Below, piece after piece: positions 18,098-27,678 of a stretch of DNA of 64,000 nt. The stretch spans positions 1,736,001 to 1,800,000 of the forward strand of contig NZ_AP025292.1 in assembly GCF_036492425.1 (NCBI RefSeq), in the 5' to 3' direction. Position 1 is the stretch's first letter; every line of letters begins with the position of its first letter. Position numbers and translations under genes: made by a program. The notes below the pieces were generated by a model. It was not told the origin of the DNA. It did not search any database and worked only from the letters and a program-made list of their open reading frames with translations. Source of the DNA: Persicobacter psychrovividus (GTDB taxonomy: Bacteria > Bacteroidota > Bacteroidia > Cytophagales > Cyclobacteriaceae).

Positions 18098-19165
18098 ATG
18101 ATGCGAATTAAAATTTTATCCCTACTGAGCTTTTTTTGTTTGATCACCAGCACACTTTATGGGCAGTACCTAAAAGACACCCAGATTGGCGAAGCTATGG
18201 GAATTTACGACCATGACAAGTGGGATGGCTATGACAGCCTGTATGTCATGGATTATTCTGAGGAATGGACCTTGCGGGCCATCAGTACTTATAAGAACAA
18301 TCGGTTTGGGATTATCTCCAAAGATATCGAAGGCGACCTCCACCGCCTGGTATTCAGCCCTGTGGCGCCTTACAGTATAGGCGTGGGGCTGAACCACAAC
18401 TGGCTTGGCGTCAATTTAAGCTTGACGATGCCTTTGGGGCCTCAGGAGAAGAATGAAACTTTTTCACAAATAGACCTGATTGGCCGATATTACACGAAAG
18501 CGATCGGTTTTGAGGGGCGTGCGCAATACTTCCAGGGGCATTATGCTGATGTACGCCCGATTCAGGGGGCGCCTATCAATCTTGACAATGCACCGAAGCT
18601 GAATACCATGCTGGTGTCGGTTAATGCGACCTATGTGTTTAATCAGAAGACGTACAGTTATATGGCCAACAGCGCGCAAACGCAATGGCAGAAGAAAAGT
18701 GCGGGTTCCTGGTTGCTTGGAGGCTTCAGTACTTTTCAGCATTATTGGAACCATAAGGATAACACCCTGCTGGACAAACGAAAGCTCAACCTCGATCAGT
18801 CCCAGTATTTCACTCTTGGACTGACAGGAGGATATGGCTATACCTGGGTATATAAATCGCACTGGTTTGCTGGCTTCTCTGCAATGGCGGGCGTGGGTGG
18901 CAACTACATCAATTTACAAACCCTGGCGAAAAACCAGAACGATGAAGTGATGTACAAACCCAGTATTATGACCGTCAGCAGACTGTTTGTCGGTTATAAT
19001 AATGCCGATTTCTTTGTGGTCATCAATGCTACCACCGAGGCTAATTATATCTTCATCAACAGCTACAGCTCCAATATGATTCAGGGTTATGTGAGGCTGT
19101 CGGTAGGAAAAAGGTTTGCCTGGAAAGCCAAAAACAAGGTGTTGCATGAAATCGGCCTGGATTAA
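18098..19165 (+). CDS. DUF4421 family outer-membrane protein
   Basis: A 355-residue protein with signal peptide (cleavage after about TSTLYGQ) and a long series of amphipathic strands with Gly/aromatic alternation, for example SIGVGLNHNWLGVNLSLTMP, as in the Bacteroidota family DUF4421. The C-terminal strand pattern ending QGYVRLSVGKRF suggests an outer-membrane beta-barrel. The family has no established function. The frame could also start one codon later (second Met). It converges on the thioredoxin-like gene with only two bases between the stop codons and no hairpin between them, so transcripts may overlap. Confidence 0.85.
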   Translation: MMRIKILSLLSFFCLITSTLYGQYLKDTQIGEAMGIYDHDKWDGYDSLYVMDYSEEWTLRAISTYKNNRFGIISKDIEGDLHRLVFSPVAPYSIGVGLNHNWLGVNLSLTMPLGPQEKNETFSQIDLIGRYYTKAIGFEGRAQYFQGHYADVRPIQGAPINLDNAPKLNTMLVSVNATYVFNQKTYSYMANSAQTQWQKKSAGSWLLGGFSTFQHYWNHKDNTLLDKRKLNLDQSQYFTLGLTGGYGYTWVYKSHWFAGFSAMAGVGGNYINLQTLAKNQNDEVMYKPSIMTVSRLFVGYNNADFFVVINATTEANYIFINSYSSNMIQGYVRLSVGKRFAWKAKNKVLHEIGLD

Positions 19166-19167
19166 CA

Positions 19168-19602
19168 TCAAGCCGTTCCGAAAATATCCATCAGTCGGTA
19201 AAACAAACGGTTCTGGGCATTCTGCTGAGAACCGAATACCGACAATAATGCCGTACCTTGCTCATCGAGAAGAACCCAGTGGGGCGTTCCTTCACACTGA
19301 AAGGCGTCGTACAAACGGTGCGACTCATCTATATATATAGGAAAGGGACAAACGCCTGAAGAAAATACCTGCGGAATATTTTCAGCACTCCCCTTCCGTT
19401 CACCAAAATCGCTGTGGATGCCCAGCATCTGAAGCTGAGGATACTGCCTGGCAATTTCATAGGCCAACGGCAAAGCCCTTCCTGTGCAGCCTAAACAATC
19501 ATTATTATAAAACAACAGCAATGTCAATGGCCGTTCGGCCAGCAGCTGCCTGAGCGATACCCATTGCCCGCTGAATTCCCGTACTTTCCCTTTTTCAGTC
19601 AT
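19168..19602 (-). CDS. Thioredoxin-like redoxin protein
   Basis: A 144-residue thioredoxin-fold protein of the AhpC/TlpA type. The redox motif is CLGC (Cys36-Cys39) after LTLLLFYNNDCLGC, and the cis-Pro-type segment EGTPHWVLLDEQG follows at about residues 104-116. No signal peptide is visible, so it is likely cytoplasmic. It probably reduces disulfides or peroxides, but the partner is unknown. It is separated from the large protease gene upstream by that gene's terminator, so it is expressed independently. Confidence 0.82.
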   Translation of the reverse strand: MTEKGKVREFSGQWVSLRQLLAERPLTLLLFYNNDCLGCTGRALPLAYEIARQYPQLQMLGIHSDFGERKGSAENIPQVFSSGVCPFPIYIDESHRLYDAFQCEGTPHWVLLDEQGTALLSVFGSQQNAQNRLFYRLMDIFGTA

Positions 19603-19613
19603 AAGCGAAGATA

Positions 19614-19647
19614 TAAAAAAAGCGCCACCATTAAATGATGACGCTTT
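19614..19647 (-). terminator. Terminator of the large protease gene
   Basis: AAAGCGCCACCATT (19619-19632) pairs with AATGATGACGCTTT (19634-19647), with two G-U pairs on the minus-strand RNA, followed by a T-run on that strand. Confidence 0.85.
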
Positions 19648-19690
19648 GGTTTGTTGAGCAACTCAACAGGTTGATTTTATTTCGTTGATC

Positions 19691-22600
19691 TTATTTTTTG
19701 ATCATTTTAGTCTGATGGATATCTCCGCCCACATTCAGGTTGATGATGTACATGCCCGAAGTCAAAGACTGACAATCGAAGTGTACGGCATACTTTCCTG
19801 ATGACTGGAAGCCATCCACAAGGGTTTTTACTTTTCGGCCACTCAGGTCAAAAACCTCAATCACCACTTCCGAACCACTGTTTACATTATAATGAACCAT
19901 CGTTGAGTGGGTTGCTGGGTTTGGTGTGTTGTAGAGTTTAACCGAAGCAGCATCATCACTGGATAGTGGCTTAGCAAGTACACTAACCTCCAGTGATAAG
20001 GTTGTTGCTCCTCCACGGCTATCGTCAGCGACTAACACAATCTCAACGTCCCCTGCGGCAATAGGGAAAATCATCAGGCTGTCTTGCACCTGAACCCCAT
20101 GAGCGATAGTTTCATCGGTGGTGGTGATGGCATAGTTTACCTGATCACCATCGAGGTCTTCAAAAAGATCTGCAAAGGCAATTGTTCTGCTTTTTTCAGT
20201 AACATAAAGGATCAATTGATCCATATCTGAAGCCTCTGGCGCACGATTCACATCATTTACGGTCAAAGCAACCGTATGCATGCTCTGGAAGCCATATTCG
20301 TCTGTGGCGTAAACGACAAACTCATAATTTCCTTCGTGCTCATAATCGGTTGCATAAGTCAAGAAGAAAGCACCATCTCGCACTTCGGTTTCAAGGCCTT
20401 CATACGCTTCAGCAAGGGTGTATTCAAAATCATCGCCTTCGGCATCCGTTGCCATCAGTTCAAGGACAAGTGTTTCGCCTTCGTTAATATCAAAAGCAGA
20501 ACTTTCTCCCAACTCAAACATTGGAGCTTGATTCATTTTCATACTGATCATTACTTCTGGCGCATCATTCACAGGGTCGTTAGAGACCGCAATCACCTTG
20601 GCCAAATTCTCTGACATTACTGAGTAGGAAGCATCGAATGCAAGTTCAATATCCTGCGACGCTCCTGAATCAACAGCGCCTGCAGAAGGTGAAAGCGTCA
20701 ACCAGTTACCGTCAATGGCTTCGTTGGCAATTGCCCTTACCATGAAGGCAGTCGTTTCGAAATCATAGAACTGGCTGATGTCCGTGTAGCTGCCGTCTTC
20801 CTCCACATAAAAGAAAGTGTTGGCTACCGACTCCTCCATGGAAACAAATCCCTGAGGATACTCCACACCCAAATCATAATAAACCTTGATGTAGAATCGC
20901 TCGTGTGGCATAATCTTAACAGATTCAGACAACTCAAAGGTCATCAATGCGCCCTTGGTTTCATCAGCCGATGTTTCGGTTACAAAAGTTTGCTGAGCAA
21001 CCAATACCGCCTGTGTAGGATCCATATTACCCACCAATATTTCTACCGTGATTGGACCATTTTCCAAACCATAAGGACGGTACCAAGTCTGAACGCTTGC
21101 CAGCTCGAAACCAGCCATAGGGGCAGTAAATCCGGTGAGGGTTGTGAATGCACCTCCACCAAAACCTAACGCACTCGCTGGCTCATCATCAGTTCCATAA
21201 TACAAGTAATCGAAATAATCCTCAGTACTGCTTACTGCGGCTGCATTCCCTGTCAGGGCAATAGCGTTCATATCTTCAGCCGAATGGGTTACCCGATTGG
21301 CCATTGGTTGCATATCCGCAGATTGCGCACGGTTAAAGTCGATCACAAAATCGTAATCAAGGACAGACCCACCATTGGCATTACTTAAAGTGAACACCTG
21401 CTGCTCCTGATGGTCCACCGTATTGGCTAAAACTGTAAAAGTATCTGCATTCACTTCCGCTACAGGTGGTTCAACCACCATTGCAGTAATTGGAAGTATC
21501 AACTCCTGACCATCCTCGAAGGTAAATACCAGTTCAGCCGATAAATCTGTGTTTACCGTAGTTGGGGACAAAATAGCCACGAAAGAAGAAACCTCACCTG
21601 GAATAATTGTCATCGGGAACTCCATCCAGTCTATGGACACAAATTGTGGTCCCCAGAAACCTTCAGACATTTTCCCTACTTGTAGGTCATTGACCTGTTC
21701 TCCATTCAATACAATAGAGCTAATTGATGCCCCAGCGGAGCCGTCATTTGTCAGGAAGAATGAACGCTGATATGTCTTCGGCGAAGGCCAGTTATCTACG
21801 AGTTCATCATAAATCATAGCTTTTCCAAAACTCAAAGCCTCTTCAGACAATTTCAAGTCAGCAGATCCCTCAACCGTTAATGCTACCTCCAATGGGTATT
21901 CTTCCATTAATGGTGTATTGTTCAGCAGGGTCAGGCTGCCTTCATATTCTCCAGCAATCAAATTAGTCGCATCAACAGTCATGTTGATGGTTTTCGACGC
22001 TCCTGCAGGAATCGTGATTTTTTTCGCTGGTGTAAAAGAAAGGGCTAAACCATTTTCGATATACTGATAGAAAGCAGCGGCTTCTACCCCATCGGTCCCG
22101 GTTTTGTTTTCGATACCAACCGTTGGGTGGTGCAACCAACTCAAAGCAGCTTGATCCGCCTGATATTGATAAATTATAGTACCGTTCTTATTCAGAATTA
22201 CCTGAGCCGAAGCATAACCTCCAAAGAAAGCCCAAATGTGCTGCATACGGTGGTAAGTAATCACAATTTTATCCTCATATTCCTTCACCCAAATTCCTTT
22301 GGTTTCATCGGTATCGTAATAGTTTTCGCCACCGACCATCCAGATTGGCGCCAAGAAATTATTCAAGCCTCCAGAGGTAGGAATATAGTCGTTAAGGGTG
22401 AACATGTAATTCTCATCGAAAGAGATCACCCCATTAATACCAATATAAATATCGCTGTACTCATCGCCGTAGAAATTGAAATCAAATGGCAATTCGTAAT
22501 GAGTAGCAAAATGATCAGGGTTTTCAATCTCAATTTGTGTTCCTCCCCCCTGAATAATATCATCCCAACGGAAAACAGGAGCTTCAGCATCTTCCAATCC

Positions 22601-25600
22601 TGCCAATACTTTCTTGTTGTCTTTCAGCGCATAGGTAAAATCCGTCCCTGCCAATTCATTAACATCCGTTACCACAGCTTCGGTAGCGTATAACCAAGAG
22701 TTACCCATTGGCAAAATATCCAAAGCAGCTTCGCCATTTTCATTACTGATTTCCACAGCCATTGAATGTGAATCTCCTGCGGCTAAGGTCAGGATTTGTT
22801 TCTCATAAGTTACTTCAATCGCAGGAGCGGCTACCACCTCTGCGGTTAATGCAAACTCGTGGGTGTTACCGTCCTGGTCTGTCAGGGTCAGGGTTTCTGC
22901 AAACTCGCCCAGCTGATCTGTTGCCAGGGTGATCATTTTGCGCACACTTCTGCGGGCAGCAATTTGGTCGTTGGCAAAATCGTGGGTAAACCGGTCGCCA
23001 GGAATCTCTGCTGAAGTGATGGCGGTTGCCGCCCCTCCTGCATTGGTAATGTTCAGATGAACATAAGCCTCAGCTCCCTGGTACACCTGACCAAGATCAA
23101 AAGCCGTAAGGTTGAATTCAAGTTCAGCCTCACCACCAGACACATTGGTATTCACCTCAAAAGACTGATAAGGCGCCTCAGGGTCATTACTGAATACTGT
23201 CACTTTTTGAATGTTAGCACCATCCACCAAGCCATCAGCTTTCACGGTAAAGTCGATCGTTTCTGATCCACCTACAGGAATCAAGCCCGCAAATGCAGAA
23301 AGATCACTGACCATATCTACTCCTGGGGAATGCATCACATAGCGTAATTCAGTGGTTTTATCATTAAAGAAATCCCAATCGATCCCACCGTATTTGATCA
23401 TCACCCCATCCTGCTTATTCTCAGGCTCGAAAGACAATACAGTACTGGTCGCCATTGCTGAGATGTCTTCATAGCGCACTTCAAAATCACCATCAGATTT
23501 CAGTACAATTTGGAAAGTCGAAGGCCCCTCCCATGTGCTTCCAACATTCTTGTACTCAACGATAACTTCATGCTCGAACTCCTTCACATAAATGTGGCCA
23601 CTGTTCTGAACATTAAGTTCCTGCCCCAAGGCATAAATATAACCGTTAGGGGTGTACATTGACCCTAAACCTGGAGGGAACTCATTGTATGGGCTGTTAT
23701 CATCAAAAGTGATCGCTCCATATCGAGAAACAAAGAATTCATTATATTCGGTTCCATAAAATGGGAAGCCAAAACTCAAATTGATCTTATGGTGATTATT
23801 ACCCGCTCCTTTGAAATGGTCGGTAATTTCTACTGCATCATCATCCTCTGCCAGCTCAACCCACTCCCAAGGCAGGTCGTCAGCATGCAAATTGCTTTCA
23901 TAGCTATAGCCAAAACGGTGAACCCCTTCAGGAACATTATCTGCAAATCTTGGAATAACATATTCCAATGGGTACTGCCCTGTATTTTCGATGGTTACCG
24001 ATGAAGTTGTTTCTTCTCCTACTGCCAAATCAAAAGTTTGGGAGGCTGGAGAAAGACTCAAGGCTGCAGGCTCAGCGCCTACCCCGAACACATTGAACTG
24101 ATAATGCTCGCCAGCGGTCGTTTCAATGGTAATTACCCCATTGACGTTTCCTGAGGTTTGTGGCTGAAATTTGAGTTTCAGCGGGCGAATAGCACGTGCA
24201 GGAACTTTATTGAATTCCCAGCTTTGCTGTGCCCAGACAAATGCATCATTTGAGGAGCTTACATTGCTCACCATAAAATTGCCATAACCATAGTTGGCCA
24301 CATCAATTTCCATCTCCAGTTCATCCTGTACGAATACCGCACCGAAATTAACAATTGATGGCGTATGGAGCTCTGGTAAATGACCCGTAACGTTCAGGCT
24401 TGTTACTACCCGAACCTCTTTTTGGTTGGTGCCATTGGTACGGATGATCGTATTGGAATTATAATCACCATTTACCAACGTGGAAGCATCTGCCTGAACT
24501 TCAACAGTAAGCTCTTCGCCCTGCTGAATTTCTCCTTGTGAAGGTACAACAGAAATATATTCACCCAAATACTGACGCTGACTATTGCCAAGAATCACCC
24601 AGGCCCAGCCATCTTCTCCTATCGCTTCCTGAATTGGCGACCAGTTGCTACCAAAATCAAAACTCATGAATTGATTTCCAACGGCCTGATCCCAATCTTT
24701 TGCTGGCGATACCCCCAAAGGATAAAGGTTACCTGCAGGAACATGTACAGCCACAAAGAAGGACTCTCCTTGACTGAAATAAAAGTGCTCATCCAATGTC
24801 AGGTATTGACCGCCCTGATAAAAATAATCATATTCTTTACTGTAAATCAGTTGGTCAGGCGACATGCTGCTGCCTTTATAAATTTCTACAATAGGTTTTG
24901 TGCTTGGCTCAGAAAGCTCTAACCAGAACTGTAAATTCGTCAGGTTGAACCCCTTTGGGTCGTCAACTGTAAATTTAGTTGCCATAGAATTTGGCAGACT
25001 GGTATCTTCTTCTCCAATCACGTACCAGGCAAATCCTTCACTATAACTCAAAGTTGAGTTTTCAAAATCCTTGATTTCCTCAGGATCAAAGCTCGTGCGC
25101 TGAATTTGTTGAACCGCTCTACGTCCCACTTCTGCACTGCCTGAGTGCTGTAAAGTTTTTGGGTAGTTGGCTGGCGCCACCGAGTTATAAGCTAAATTGA
25201 ACCCCGTCTGGCGATGTGTATAATCCCATCTTAACAGACCTTCTCCTTCATTGGCCAAAGTCATTGACTGTGATGTGGAAGCGGAAGTGCTGGCATCGAT
25301 TGTGAAGTTCAACGCCTGCTGATCCAACACCAAAACAGGACCCAAGTTCGTTACCATCTGCAATACATTTGATAAGGGAGATGCATTATCCCAACGATCA
25401 TAAGCCAAAACTGCAACATAATAGGTCGTTTCGCCTTTCAATCCCGAAAGTTCCACCGTATTAGCTTCGCCCGCGGCAGAATTTGCAACGAGTTCGACTT
25501 TCATAGCCGACTCAAGATTATTTGCCGTCAGGGTGTTTTCGCTATAATACACTTCATAACGCAATGGCTTCCCATCGTCTTCATCTGTTGGTGTTGAAAA

Positions 25601-27175
25601 AGTAACAACAGCAAAATCATGCGCAGCAGACTCCAAAGCAAGGTCAGCGATCTGTGCGGGTGCGTGCCCTTCGTTGGCCTGCAAAGCCAAAGCAGCATCA
25701 ATAGCCCCTGTTCCTAATTTACCAACAAACCCAGGGTTCAGATCATAAATTGAATGGGTCGCCGTTTTAAGGTGTGCCCACATGTCTTGTGGTGTAAAGT
25801 TTTCACTCCCATGCTCCGACAGCACCAAAGCGGCAATCCCCGACACGTGCGGACAAGCCATTGATGTTCCTTGCATAAAACCATAGTTATTACCTGGAAG
25901 TGTACTCAAAACACCATCCTCCTGCTTCAAGGAAGTGTCACCTCCTGGCGCAGAAACATCCACCCATGACCCATAATTACTGTAATAAGCACGAACATTC
26001 GCAGGGCCCGTAGAGGCTACGGTAAACACATTTTCATAATAACCTGGGTAAAATTCACCATCCGCATTCGAGTTTCCTGAAGCGAAAATAACGATTCCAC
26101 CTTTCATTGGGCTGCCAGGATAATCTCCCGCCTCGGCAATGAAATAATCTATCGCATCCAAAACAGACTGCTCGTAAGCTCCAGGATTGATATACCCCCA
26201 GCTGTTCTGCGAAATGACAGCGCCATTATCAGCAGCATAAACATAAGATGCCGCTGTATTGGCGTAAGGACCTGTCAGGGTATGACAAGACATCATCAAG
26301 ACACCATCATCATTACCACTACCACCAGCTACACCAGCAATACCGACACCGTTGTTGTTCACCGCCGCAACGGTTCCTGCAACGTGCGTACCGTGAGATT
26401 GTGCTACAATTTCACCCTGGTCATAGGCAAAGCTATAACCATGTACATCATCCACATAGCCATTGCCATCATCATCAATGCCGTTGCCAGGAATCTCTCC
26501 CTGATTTACCCACATGTTGGCGGCCAAATCATCATGGGCCACGTCGATGCCCTCATCATGAATGGAAACAATTACACGGCGATCACCAGTATTAATTTTC
26601 CAGGCTTCAAAAAGGTTGACATCTGCACCAGCGGTCCAGTTGTCTTTGCTGCCATCGTTGCTATAATGCCACTGGCGAGCAAGGTGAGGGTCATTTGTAG
26701 GCAAGCTTCCATCGGTATTCGTTACCGCTGAAGAAGGAAGTATTTGCACAGTACCTGGCTCAATAAGTTGCTTCTCAAGGATCGGCTCGGCCATCTCAAC
26801 AGAAGCTACTGAACTGAAGGACTGACAAGCCATATCAACAGCTCCAGATACCTCAATTTGGTACCACAAGTGGAGGCCATGCTTTTTAAGCTTGTGTTCC
26901 GTTTTGGGGTTATAAGGGAACACCCGCTGCATATTATGCCCTTGAAGCGATTGGGCTACCTGATCGAAAGTAGAGATGCCAATTTTCGCCCCTGTGGCCT
27001 GATTCATCGGCTGGGCGGCAAGCATCTGAGCAACCTCAGGCTTAAATTTGATTCTGACAACGCCGTTGGCGATGCCGTTCTGGAAGGTTGCTGTCTGCTG
27101 GGAAAATCCAGCAGCGGGTATCAGCAACAACAACCAAAATAATAGTTGGTTAAGAAAGGATAAGCGTTTACGCAT
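19691..27175 (-). CDS. Giant subtilisin-like (S8) protease with T9SS sorting domain
   Basis: A 2,494-residue secreted protease. Order: signal peptide (1-26), fervidolysin-like pro-region (about 30-150), S8 domain with Asp207 (SIHDEGID), His261 (SHGTHVAG), oxyanion Asn368 (ASGN) and Ser438 (GTSMACPHVSG), an fibronectin-III-like domain near 505-610, then about 1,600 residues of beta-rich modules. Among these are at least two copies of an FxFYGxEYxxxxxxxxGxIxFD module (about 1140-1260 and 1510-1640) and several ASPM/SPD-2/Hydin-like Ig repeats. Two cadherin-like repeats (about 2220-2390) precede the type A T9SS C-terminal domain (about 2405-2494, NPATHSTMVHYNV then GMYIINL). The protein is likely exported and anchored or released at the surface by T9SS, acting on protein substrates outside. 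The gene appears monocistronic. Confidence 0.95.
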   Translation of the reverse strand: MRKRLSFLNQLLFWLLLLIPAAGFSQQTATFQNGIANGVVRIKFKPEVAQMLAAQPMNQATGAKIGISTFDQVAQSLQGHNMQRVFPYNPKTEHKLKKHGLHLWYQIEVSGAVDMACQSFSSVASVEMAEPILEKQLIEPGTVQILPSSAVTNTDGSLPTNDPHLARQWHYSNDGSKDNWTAGADVNLFEAWKINTGDRRVIVSIHDEGIDVAHDDLAANMWVNQGEIPGNGIDDDGNGYVDDVHGYSFAYDQGEIVAQSHGTHVAGTVAAVNNNGVGIAGVAGGSGNDDGVLMMSCHTLTGPYANTAASYVYAADNGAVISQNSWGYINPGAYEQSVLDAIDYFIAEAGDYPGSPMKGGIVIFASGNSNADGEFYPGYYENVFTVASTGPANVRAYYSNYGSWVDVSAPGGDTSLKQEDGVLSTLPGNNYGFMQGTSMACPHVSGIAALVLSEHGSENFTPQDMWAHLKTATHSIYDLNPGFVGKLGTGAIDAALALQANEGHAPAQIADLALESAAHDFAVVTFSTPTDEDDGKPLRYEVYYSENTLTANNLESAMKVELVANSAAGEANTVELSGLKGETTYYVAVLAYDRWDNASPLSNVLQMVTNLGPVLVLDQQALNFTIDASTSASTSQSMTLANEGEGLLRWDYTHRQTGFNLAYNSVAPANYPKTLQHSGSAEVGRRAVQQIQRTSFDPEEIKDFENSTLSYSEGFAWYVIGEEDTSLPNSMATKFTVDDPKGFNLTNLQFWLELSEPSTKPIVEIYKGSSMSPDQLIYSKEYDYFYQGGQYLTLDEHFYFSQGESFFVAVHVPAGNLYPLGVSPAKDWDQAVGNQFMSFDFGSNWSPIQEAIGEDGWAWVILGNSQRQYLGEYISVVPSQGEIQQGEELTVEVQADASTLVNGDYNSNTIIRTNGTNQKEVRVVTSLNVTGHLPELHTPSIVNFGAVFVQDELEMEIDVANYGYGNFMVSNVSSSNDAFVWAQQSWEFNKVPARAIRPLKLKFQPQTSGNVNGVITIETTAGEHYQFNVFGVGAEPAALSLSPASQTFDLAVGEETTSSVTIENTGQYPLEYVIPRFADNVPEGVHRFGYSYESNLHADDLPWEWVELAEDDDAVEITDHFKGAGNNHHKINLSFGFPFYGTEYNEFFVSRYGAITFDDNSPYNEFPPGLGSMYTPNGYIYALGQELNVQNSGHIYVKEFEHEVIVEYKNVGSTWEGPSTFQIVLKSDGDFEVRYEDISAMATSTVLSFEPENKQDGVMIKYGGIDWDFFNDKTTELRYVMHSPGVDMVSDLSAFAGLIPVGGSETIDFTVKADGLVDGANIQKVTVFSNDPEAPYQSFEVNTNVSGGEAELEFNLTAFDLGQVYQGAEAYVHLNITNAGGAATAITSAEIPGDRFTHDFANDQIAARRSVRKMITLATDQLGEFAETLTLTDQDGNTHEFALTAEVVAAPAIEVTYEKQILTLAAGDSHSMAVEISNENGEAALDILPMGNSWLYATEAVVTDVNELAGTDFTYALKDNKKVLAGLEDAEAPVFRWDDIIQGGGTQIEIENPDHFATHYELPFDFNFYGDEYSDIYIGINGVISFDENYMFTLNDYIPTSGGLNNFLAPIWMVGGENYYDTDETKGIWVKEYEDKIVITYHRMQHIWAFFGGYASAQVILNKNGTIIYQYQADQAALSWLHHPTVGIENKTGTDGVEAAAFYQYIENGLALSFTPAKKITIPAGASKTINMTVDATNLIAGEYEGSLTLLNNTPLMEEYPLEVALTVEGSADLKLSEEALSFGKAMIYDELVDNWPSPKTYQRSFFLTNDGSAGASISSIVLNGEQVNDLQVGKMSEGFWGPQFVSIDWMEFPMTIIPGEVSSFVAILSPTTVNTDLSAELVFTFEDGQELILPITAMVVEPPVAEVNADTFTVLANTVDHQEQQVFTLSNANGGSVLDYDFVIDFNRAQSADMQPMANRVTHSAEDMNAIALTGNAAAVSSTEDYFDYLYYGTDDEPASALGFGGGAFTTLTGFTAPMAGFELASVQTWYRPYGLENGPITVEILVGNMDPTQAVLVAQQTFVTETSADETKGALMTFELSESVKIMPHERFYIKVYYDLGVEYPQGFVSMEESVANTFFYVEEDGSYTDISQFYDFETTAFMVRAIANEAIDGNWLTLSPSAGAVDSGASQDIELAFDASYSVMSENLAKVIAVSNDPVNDAPEVMISMKMNQAPMFELGESSAFDINEGETLVLELMATDAEGDDFEYTLAEAYEGLETEVRDGAFFLTYATDYEHEGNYEFVVYATDEYGFQSMHTVALTVNDVNRAPEASDMDQLILYVTEKSRTIAFADLFEDLDGDQVNYAITTTDETIAHGVQVQDSLMIFPIAAGDVEIVLVADDSRGGATTLSLEVSVLAKPLSSDDAASVKLYNTPNPATHSTMVHYNVNSGSEVVIEVFDLSGRKVKTLVDGFQSSGKYAVHFDCQSLTSGMYIINLNVGGDIHQTKMIKK

Positions 27176-27222
27176 AAAAATAAATAGGTTGAGTTACTCC
27201 TGCCATCGCAGGAAAATAAAGG

Positions 27223-27342
27223 TTAGTGCCCTTTTTTCAGGGCTTTCAAAAGCTTTTTCAGGGCTTCGTTTTCTGCCGCTCTTTTTTCGATAAGCGAACG
27301 AATCTGATCGGCTTCTTTAGGTTTGGGTTTTTCTTTCATCAT
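27223..27342 (-). CDS. Small Lys/Glu-rich helical protein (39 aa)
   Basis: An ATGATG start at 27337-27342 opens a 39-codon frame ending TAA at 27223. The product is rich in Lys and Glu with regular Leu/Ile/Ala spacing (IRSLIEKRAAENEALKKLLKALKKG), which predicts a single amphipathic or coiled-coil helix. It lies 47 bases upstream of the giant protease, on the same strand, after the bidirectional terminator at 27441-27479, so it could share the protease transcript. No family is recognised. The frame may be a leader peptide, a small protein or chance, but its helical pattern and position argue for a real gene. Confidence 0.5.
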   Translation of the reverse strand: MMKEKPKPKEADQIRSLIEKRAAENEALKKLLKALKKGH

Positions 27343-27440
27343 GAAGAAAGAAACAATAAGTAATTGGTTAAAACATTACAGCCGAAAGTCATCACTTTCA
27401 TACTGAACCCCAATAATACCAATCCGTTGTCGGCAACAAA

Positions 27441-27479
27441 AAAAAAGCAGGAACATCATCTCCCTGCTTCATTTTTTTT
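27441..27479. terminator. Bidirectional terminator
   Basis: AAGCAGG (27445-27451) pairs with CCTGCTT (27463-27469), with A/T runs on both sides. It lies about 200 bases downstream of the TPR/LuxR-like gene and before the small ORF. Confidence 0.75.
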
Positions 27480-27678
27480 GGTAACATCATCACTACAACA
27501 CCACCTAACATATTATTTATCAATAATTTAACCTCGTAACACAATTCTATTTCTTCCGATTTTTATGGGAGAAAAAATCAGTCACCTTTCACATCATTTA
27601 AGCGTTCAGGCTGTTCATAGACCTGCAGAACAAGGGTGATTTTACACAAAACCTCACTTGCTCCCTGCTCAAAATCCA

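Noticed and set aside
26248-26731. Plus-strand frames rich in His and Tyr inside the protease gene
   Set aside because: They are antisense shadows of the catalytic domain coding sequence.
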